A program made the position numbers and the translations under genes. The notes beneath the pieces were generated by a model. That model was not told where the DNA came from. It searched no databases and saw only the letters and a program-made list of their open reading frames with translations. Of a stretch of DNA of 64,000 nt, positions 57,221 to 64,000 are shown one piece after another. The stretch is from Corbicula japonica. Its lineage: Eukaryota > Mollusca > Bivalvia > Venerida > Cyrenidae. The DNA is taken from positions 1,828,934 through 1,892,933 of the forward strand of contig JAZAYU010000115.1 of NCBI GenBank assembly GCA_038501625.1, in the 5' to 3' direction. The first letter of the stretch is position 1. Every line of letters begins with the position of its first letter.

Positions 57221-57757
57221 GAAAAACTAGACAGTCATGTGACGAAAAGTACGTTAAATGTTGTTTTCAGCAGAATTTTAACCAGAAAAAGTTGATAAAC
57301 CTTGTTATATTTTTATAATTTAAATGTTGATAATCGAACAATATTTTATTTTCCCGCATTTGCCATTAATTCATTCTTTGTTATAAAACGACATATCACC
57401 TGACTGTCTTCTTAACCAAAATCAGTTATAGCTTACAGCATTACATAAGTTTATTTAATTTTTGTTTTTGTTTTGCAATATCTAGATTTTAACGAAAGAA
57501 ATAATTTTCCGGATATATGTGCACAATGAATGAGATATTTTGTATCCTTATGCTATTTGGTAATAGATTATAGGTACATGTTTCACACAGTTTGTGCAAC
57601 GAATATCGCGACATTGAATGTAATTGTTGATCAATATAAATGTCTGTCAGTTAAACGTTTCTAGTCTAACAGCAGATTTTTGGAATGCTTGAGCATTACG
57701 TTTTGTGTTGCACGTCATTTAATATCCAATGTTTGTGTTTGTTTAATCAAGTTTCGT
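57221..57757. other. Unassigned AT-rich interval
   Basis: No signal seen. Confidence 0.4.
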
Positions 57758-57875
57758 CAGTTGGGTCTGGCTTCACACAAGCAGATACTGTCCATGGTAT
57801 TGCACATTGTTGGTATCGACTGGGGTTTGACTTCACCCCGGCAAATCATGCCCCCGGTGTTGCAGTTGTCTGTTT
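57758..57875 (+). repeat. Two diverged 57-bp tandem units with coding-like phase
   Basis: CAGTTGGGTCTGGCTTCAC and CGACTGGGGTTTGACTTCAC start the two units; both contain a GGTRTTGCA word. In one frame they read VGSGFTQADTVHGIAHC and LGFDFTPANHAPGVAVVC, alike at about half of the positions. The frame is only 67 codons long and no family is recognised. Confidence 0.5.
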
Positions 57876-58564
57876 TCATTTCATCTGAGGATCGGTGAAT
57901 CATGTCCACGTTGACGCGGATTGTCTGGTTCCTGTACGTGACTTGTTACTGCACATATATATGCCTGAAAGATACATTCTAGCAGCAAAACATGTGGATC
58001 ACGACTACAGAACTTTACATATTTATATTACTTGAATATTGTCGTACAGGTCATGGTGCGCGTTGGTATGCTGTTATTGTTTTCCTTATAAATATGGGTG
58101 GGAGGGAGGGAAGATGACAAGTTTTCTCTCGATGTTGACTCCACGAAATCCAGCAAGAAAATGAACGACCACGTGTTGGGGTTTACAAAGTGAGATATTG
58201 TGTACAATATCGTAGTCGTCTTCACATGCTATTGTTTAGTGGCTTACAGCAGACCTTGACACAGTGAAATGCACTCGCAAAAATAAACGGCATTTATTTG
58301 TTTGAAGGACAACATAAATGCAGTAACTTTTAACTGCATACACAAATATCAATTATCGTTTAGTTAAAAAAGATATAAAAAGAAAGGATCTAACAAAACT
58401 TCTGCCCCCATAGCTGGAGCTGTAAAAAAACTATGTGGCTCATATAAATTTAAAATTGACCATAGAAACAATGTTATTACATTTTAGTGGCTCCTAAACA
58501 TTACAAATGACGGAGCTCATAAAAAGGATGTGTGTGTGTAAAGGCGGGTGGGGGTGTTAATCCT
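57876..58564. other. Unassigned rest of the inverted-arm spacer
   Basis: A purine run GGGTGGGAGGGAGGGAAG lies near 58095. Nothing else recognised. Confidence 0.4.
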
Positions 58565-59387
58565 TAAGTGTCAAAGCAATTATTGTTACAATAGTGTTCC
58601 TTTTATGCCAAGTCTTGTTCTAACGTGACAATATTAAGTGATTTTAATGCAATATTTTACCTCGGACACGGGAAAAATGACTTGTTTTGGTAGAAAAGCA
58701 GTTATTTTGAGATGTTTGCATGATTAATAATTACAAATTAATTTAAGCAAGTATATTTAATATTGCTTATTAACAAAAGTTTCTGAGAGATGCGAAAGCG
58801 GAGGCAAATTTGAAATAATGTTTTAACTATTCATATGTAATTTTCGGAAATATGACCATCAAATAGTCGATTGTGTATGAGATAAACATGAAAACCTGGC
58901 CTTATAAAAACACCTGCCCATGCGTTCATGTTGAAAATTGATGAAAACTTCGACCAATGCGTTCATATTGAATATTTTCTAACTTGTGGTCTAAATCCAA
59001 AAATACGTAAGTGAAATCGTGGAGGCTTATGGTATATGAAGACATGTTCTAAACGAACCTTTAGGACGAAACAAATGCCCAGGGTGTTGCTAGATTGTCG
59101 AAATATTGACTTTGAAAGAGCGATTTTGCATTTTTTGCAATTTTCTTGTGCAGTTGTTGTGAATGTTCTCAAAGTTACAGAATCATTGGCGAATTTGAGA
59201 TGACCATCGTATAAAGTTAATATAGGAAATCGACATAGGCTATATCTTTATGTGATAGATGCATTTTCAAAGAAATGCGAGACGATTTACTTACCACAGT
59301 AACCTCTTCCCTCCTGAAAAACCTATCTATCCATGCGTTCTCCTCCTGGGACGTATAGTGGACGATTGGACTCGGTGTATACTCGTA
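58565..59387 (+). repeat. Large inverted repeat, right arm
   Basis: Partner of 55086-55915 in the opposite orientation, 2.65 kb away. It could be the long terminal inverted repeat of one 4.3-kb foldback element or two oppositely inserted copies of a dispersed repeat. No flanking target duplication was found. Confidence 0.85.
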
Positions 59388-60580
59388 TGTATGTTACTCT
59401 TTTATTTTAATGAACGGTTTCGTTTACCCTTATGTCTCAAATTAGATTTATTGCATTGCTTCTTGATTGTACAAAGATATATTAACTGTTCACTTCGTTT
59501 CTGAAAATGTCCCTGATGACTAGAAAATTTAAAATCCACGCCTCGTGGTCAGAAAAAACAAAATCCTTTAAGTAATTGTTTGGGCGATATTAAAGAACTG
59601 CACCTGAGACTAATTGAGTCTCTGAGTTCAACAATATACACTGTAACCAATGAAAACAATTTTTTTCTTGTTTCTTTTGCGATTGAATTTATACTAAATG
59701 CTTGTTATTTTTAAAGTTGAACAAAGCTTAGGTAATATTTTCCAAGCCAATACACTACGGTGGTATCATATAATACTTAAGTTTGCTAAGCACCAAGTTA
59801 GCCTCGCGTAATTGTTTAGTCTACGTTTAAGTACGTTTTATATAGTTACATTTGAAATTGTTTAGTTTTGTAACGACAAGGTCTCCGGTGTACACATAAC
59901 CATGAATGTCTATCATGACCCTTTATTTTTCATAGTGTACTCGATATTTGCTTATACTTGAAAGACTCAACAATTATGACTGAATTATGGCAAATGTGAC
60001 TTTTAGAAGTCATAAATCAGATGCAGACATCATTCATGGTCGATTGTTGTTGTTGCCAAAAAGAGATTTTTTACAATATAATCAACAAACCAATCTTTAC
60101 CTTCTTCCGATTTAAATTCTAAATAAACCCCCAAAACAGTTACAATTACAGTTGATAAAAAATTGTCAATGCTGTTTTATGTATAACAAATCAGGTGCTT
60201 AAAAAGATATAAAACTATTATGTGGCATACAACAAAATATTCTGGTGCTTAGCAAACTTTGAGTAGTATATGATGGAACAGTATGTGGACATGTGCATAT
60301 TATTTTAAAAGATGATTTAAATGAACATATGTCGCTTAAACACATGCTAAAATGTTTTATCTTTTATAAGTTTTGATATAGGTTGAAACTTTTTAGGAAA
60401 CATCAATAAAAGATTAGGTGACTATTCGAGGAAGTTATGTTTGAATTTTTGCTTCATGCATGGCGTTTGTTGTGGTATGCGGGGTTTATATTCTGAGATC
60501 AGATCTTCTGTAAACATTCTAATTGGTTTAGTTCCGTCAATTGTTTTCTCATTTAAGACATGATTATTCTCATACGTTTC
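59388..60580. other. Unassigned interval
   Basis: Contains the weak relative (60205-60290) of the repeat at 82-165. No gene recognised. Confidence 0.4.
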
Positions 60581-60850
60581 TGGTCACGAATCAGACCAGA
60601 AACTAGAGGGCCAAATGGCCCTATCGCTCACATGACAGCGTAGATCCAGATCAGCCGACACAACCGTATCATCTGAACAGGATCTACACTGTTTGCTTTT
60701 TTATTCGTAAGGTTGTATCTGACCAAAATGCGACCAGTGCAAATCCTGATCAGACGGCACAAATGTGCCAGCTTGATCTGGATCTAAACTGTTGGCATTG
60801 CGTAAAAATGTGTATATATGGAGGACAGGGTTTAAGGCTGAATTAGTCAA
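60581..60850. repeat. Internally repeated GATCTGGATC / GATCAG-rich segment
   Basis: The words GATCCAGATCAGCCGAC, GATCTACACTGTTTGC, CCTGATCAGACGGCAC and GATCTGGATCTAAACTGTTGGC form related half-repeats, some inverted. The style resembles dispersed repeats common in bivalve genomes, from memory, which cannot be checked here. Confidence 0.45.
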
Positions 60851-61549
60851 GATCAGGAACAAAAACAATAAAACTGTGACTAGAGACCGTAATCGATTCT
60901 TTGACTGCCTAAATCTGAGACTAGTCTAAAGAATCACATTTTAGTTCTGAGACCTCCGATTAACTTGCCAGTTTATAAGCTGATTTCCGTTAATTCCGTA
61001 TATCCGGCCGCCCGTGGGCGATACGGAAAGACCTGGTATTGGATCAACTCTAAATATAGCAGAAGACAGGTAGAAATATTGGAATTTCGACACTCCGCTA
61101 GTAAAATGTTTGTTTCAAATTTTATCATTGAACAATCAGTGAATGAAATGTTCAGAAAAATAGAAGGTATAAAGCTTTTGTCAAAATCTGGTTGATAACT
61201 ATAGAAAATCAAATGGATATGCAGCTTTAAATTTAGTGACTGTATGCTGCTTGTCTTGCAACGATATTTATCTGAAATAAACACCATCATTCATACCATC
61301 GGTTTAGATAAATCAAAAAGTATATTGTGTTGAAATAGATGAAAATGGAACTTTGAAAGCCATCGAAAACGACAAAAATCAATATATCGAGGTTCGGTTT
61401 GATTGTTCATGGACAGAAGTGGAATTGAATATTACGTCCACGCCGCCTATCACCGTGTTTAGTAGCGCTACTCAGTGTTTTACAAAAATGTCGTGCTCAA
61501 CGGCCTCCGAGGATAGCAATATGAAAAATACACCGATTGAATATATAGG
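60851..61549. other. Two short plus-strand frames, unidentified
   Basis: Frames at 60965-61195 and 61353-61598 (76 and 81 codons) have plausible composition (YGKTWYWINSKYSRRQVEI) but no recognised domain. They lie upstream of the LINE ORF1 at 62233 and could be its 5' region. The second runs into the hairpin MITE. Confidence 0.35.
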
Positions 61550-61712
61550 GGATATTTGTTTTTACCTGTTTAAGATAGAAATATATTTCACCGAGTGAGC
61601 TCCGGAATTCGTATTTTCACGAGTGGCGATGCAACGAGTGAAAATACATATAAATTCCGGAGTTCACGAGTGAAATAAATTTCTATCATTCACTGGTAAA
61701 AACAATATTTTT
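61550..61712. mobile_element. Hairpin MITE (GATAGAAAT...ATTTCTATC)
   Basis: The left arm from TTTGTTTTTACC through GATAGAAATATATTTCAC and CTCCGGAATT to TTTTCACGAGT is mirrored, after the nine-base loop GGCGATGCA, by ACGAGTGAAAATAC ... AATTCCGGAG ... GTGAAATAAATTTCTATC and then GGTAAAAACAAT. Arms of about 75 bp in a ~160-bp unit, with no coding sequence. Confidence 0.85.
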
Positions 61713-62232
61713 TATTTAAGCTTTTAGTGAAAATTTGCGTGAATTAGACAGAAAAGTTGCAAGAAATGGCGCCAAAACCGCATGTTTATGACATGTTTAT
61801 GACGTGTTTATGACGTCAAATATACAAATTTCACCGGAAAAAAATCTATATTTCACTGAAAAGCATGAAATAAACGTGCTTCCCTTTTAATTGTAGAAAA
61901 AAAACCCAATCCTAACTGTTAATATAAGTTGAAACTACCCATTTTTTGTATTTCCTTTTCAAACCGATAGATACTGAAACGAAAATTTCAAAGCCAAACA
62001 TATTGGTGATCAAATTCCTCTAGATATTTGCATTCACTGGCATTCACTGGCATCGTTTATGTATACGAGCTCCCCATATCGTTTTGTCAAGTTTTTATTC
62101 TGGCTCCGTAAAATTGACTTCAAAGCAATTTTTATTGTCTGTAGGCCTTTTTCTAGCATCGTATTTTCATCTGAAAATGAAATTTCAAATTTTGAATGAA
62201 AGCTTGAAAAGTAAATTATAAAGACGTAAATA
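61713..62232. other. AT-rich interval with a triple 11-bp repeat
   Basis: CATGTTTATGA/CATGTTTATGA/CGTGTTTATGA lies near 61782-61815. CATTCACTGG occurs in tandem near 62032-62050. Possibly the 5' untranslated region of the following LINE ORF1. Confidence 0.5.
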
Positions 62233-63999
62233 ATGGATGTCTTGAATGAAGATGATATCGAAATCATGAATGATATTCATTCCTGTTATGAGAGGAGAGA
62301 TTATGAATTTAATTGTCAGACAGAAAAAAAAACAATAAAGAAAAGGCTGCTGAGCGGTATGATATCCAAGTAAAAGTCACCGGTGGCGGAATTGCACTTT
62401 GTCTCAATGCAGATTTATATGACAAGGTAAGAGAAGCGTTAAAGCTCTGTTATAGCAATGAAAATCCTGAACATTCGTGTACACATATTCCGGTGAGAGA
62501 TAATAGGAACAATCTCGTGGAAACCAAATATAGAGTGATAAATGTTAGAAATCATCTCTACACTTTAAATTTATATCGTACCAAATGTTTTGGCACTTTT
62601 TAATGGTAGAAAAGCACAGCTATTTATTGATACAGTCCTCCCAACAATTTTAAAAAGGATAGAATGTTATGTTATGAGAGACAACATTATCTTAGACACA
62701 TGCAGTGATGAGACGAGTGTGAGGTGTGACGAATCAACATATGTTAAAAAACGATTGGATCCGTGGGCGACACGCTTCCGCCAAAAACGATGCAAAAGAA
62801 CAATAAAATGTACTGGGAAAAGATGACAACACATTATAAGAGACTGTATTGAATAAAGAAAACAGAAAAATGACGACGATTATTGATGATCTTACAGAAG
62901 AAAATACAATTTTGAAAGCCACGATTGCAGACTCCAATGCTGGGGCAGTGATAGTTGAAGAAGAAACGAAAAGACTAATGGAAAAAATACTCAACTTTAA
63001 GCAAATCAGAGATCAAATGAAAATAACTCGACCAATGTGGATAATAAAGTGCTTACACAAATATTTGGTGCAATAAATGACTTGACGACCCGAAAAGATT
63101 CAATATATCAATAAATACTCAATTAAATGTCAACCAAAGTATTCATCCGCCGCGAAAAGCATGGAACATCATCATCTATCTCATGTACTACCAACAGAGA
63201 CTATCAGCAGTAAAATGCATACAGCAAAGCCCATATCACCTGCAACAACATCAAAACTACATGTATACCAAACTGGACATAAAGAAAACTTAACTGTTAA
63301 TCAACAGCCCAGATCACCTGCAACAACACCAAAACTAGACAAATCTGGACGGAAAGAAAACTCAATCTCAAATCAACAACATCAAAACCCAAATTCATTT
63401 ACTGCACCAAGGAAACAATTAAAAACAAACAACGCTGCTACTTGGTGACACAATAATCCAAAGACGTAACCCCAAAGGACTCCTGCCCAGTGTTCTTAAG
63501 CATGCTATCCCAGGGGGAACCATCAAATATGTCCTGAACGACATTTCCTCTTTTAACTTATGTCACTTCAATACAATCATTTTATATATTGGAGGTACAT
63601 GTCAAGATCAAATGATCTTGAACTCACAGAAGAACTATAATATTATGATCAGCTACGTTCCTTGATCAAAGCATGCAATTCATCTATTTAGACTGTAGTG
63701 TGCAAATTGACTCCGAGTGGTGACGTAGATGTTAGTATCCTCAACATGATAATAGATTGATTGGCTGCACAACACAGCTGGGTCTCTGTTGTAGATATCT
63801 TCAGCGACTTTTACGATAAAAATGGAAATCTAATAATGAGGTTCATGGGACAACAAGACCACGTTCATCCATCTCCATTAGGAATAAAGAGAAGTGCCGG
63901 ATCTATTCACAAGGAATGCCCTCTAGAAGAAACTTTACCAAATCCACATATCCGACCTACAGACCTCAAAACAACTTGCACACAAACACCGGATTGATC
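62233..63999 (+). pseudogene. LINE ORF1: coiled coil plus SGNH-esterase domain, broken, runs off the window
   Basis: It starts at ATG 62233 (MDVLNEDDIEIMNDIHSC), then shifts frame in an A-run near 62325. VKVTGGGIALCLNADLYDKV leads an uncharacterised N-terminal domain to about 62600, continued one frame over (LFNGRKAQLFIDTVLPTILK). A heptad-like coiled coil lies at 62855-63010. A Pro/Thr linker (63160-63440) has two copies of an SPATTxKL...KEN...QQ unit. An SGNH hydrolase-like domain begins LLLGDTIIQR (63441). Its blocks are GD-T (usual nucleophile Ser replaced by Thr), YIGG-T (usual GGND altered) and DHVHP near 63872 (Asp-His pair kept). Stops occur, for example at 63758. Esterase-type ORF1s are known from CR1-like LINEs; the RT ORF would lie beyond 64000. 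Confidence 0.75.
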
Positions 64000-64000
64000 A

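Noticed and set aside
54964..59504. Conserved HFQRNARRFTYHS frame in both inverted arms
   Set aside because: The conservation covers non-coding parts of the arms equally. The frames end at different points and lack a domain.

Overview
The window looks like a stretch of metazoan nuclear genome: AT-rich and intron-scale, with no operons and no bacterial gene structure. It is filled with decayed transposable elements. A marine invertebrate, most likely a bivalve mollusc, is my inference from the mix of elements: CR1/jockey-like LINEs, one with an SGNH-esterase first ORF; short palindromic MITEs; Tc1-like and THAP-type DNA elements; and tRNA-derived fragments. I recognise no intact host protein-coding gene. 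Every recognisable coding segment belongs to a mobile element and carries stops or frameshifts.

Layout. 0-10 kb: dispersed repeats, then three separate DNA-transposon-like units with terminal inverted repeats: W (2212-3435), Y with a THAP-like ORF (4153-6791, flanked by identical 96-bp direct repeats) and Z (7180-8130, hAT-like). 10.2-14.6 kb: a nearly identical 2.17-kb tandem duplication, each half carrying one copy of DNA element E and one hairpin MITE H. 14.9-15.8 kb: a dead Tc1-like transposase. 17.3-21.3 kb: a third E copy split by a plus-strand LINE, itself split by a minus-strand LINE. 22.1-26.3 kb: a near full-length decayed minus-strand LINE (B). 26.3-28.0 kb: an element with long inverted repeats. 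28.4-29.5 kb: unidentified open segments that look somewhat coding. 30.0-37.5 kb: a TA-flanked MITE, a LINE 3' tail, and a plus-strand LINE (D) interrupted just upstream of its FADD box by a 2.1-kb TIR element (V). 37.9-41.35 kb: minus-strand LINE C, tail to tail with D. 41.4-49.6 kb: mostly unassigned, with dispersed-repeat and hairpin copies and a cluster of short palindromes. 49.7-51.6 kb: (ATCAA)-rich tandem repeats with a conserved core. 54.1-59.4 kb: dispersed repeats and an inverted pair of ~820-bp arms. 60.6-64 kb: a further repeat, a hairpin MITE, and a broken LINE ORF1 (coiled coil plus SGNH domain) running off the window end.

How it fits together. LINE reverse transcriptase and endonuclease copies supply the retroposition signature. 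Their 3' ends carry short tandem heptamers such as TTGTATC, TTGAATC or TTGAAAC instead of poly(A). The nesting gives relative ages: E was hit by the plus LINE, which was hit by the minus LINE; H landed before the 2.17-kb duplication, and its arm then expanded further in one copy. Boundaries of decayed elements are approximate, and family assignments rest on motifs read by eye.
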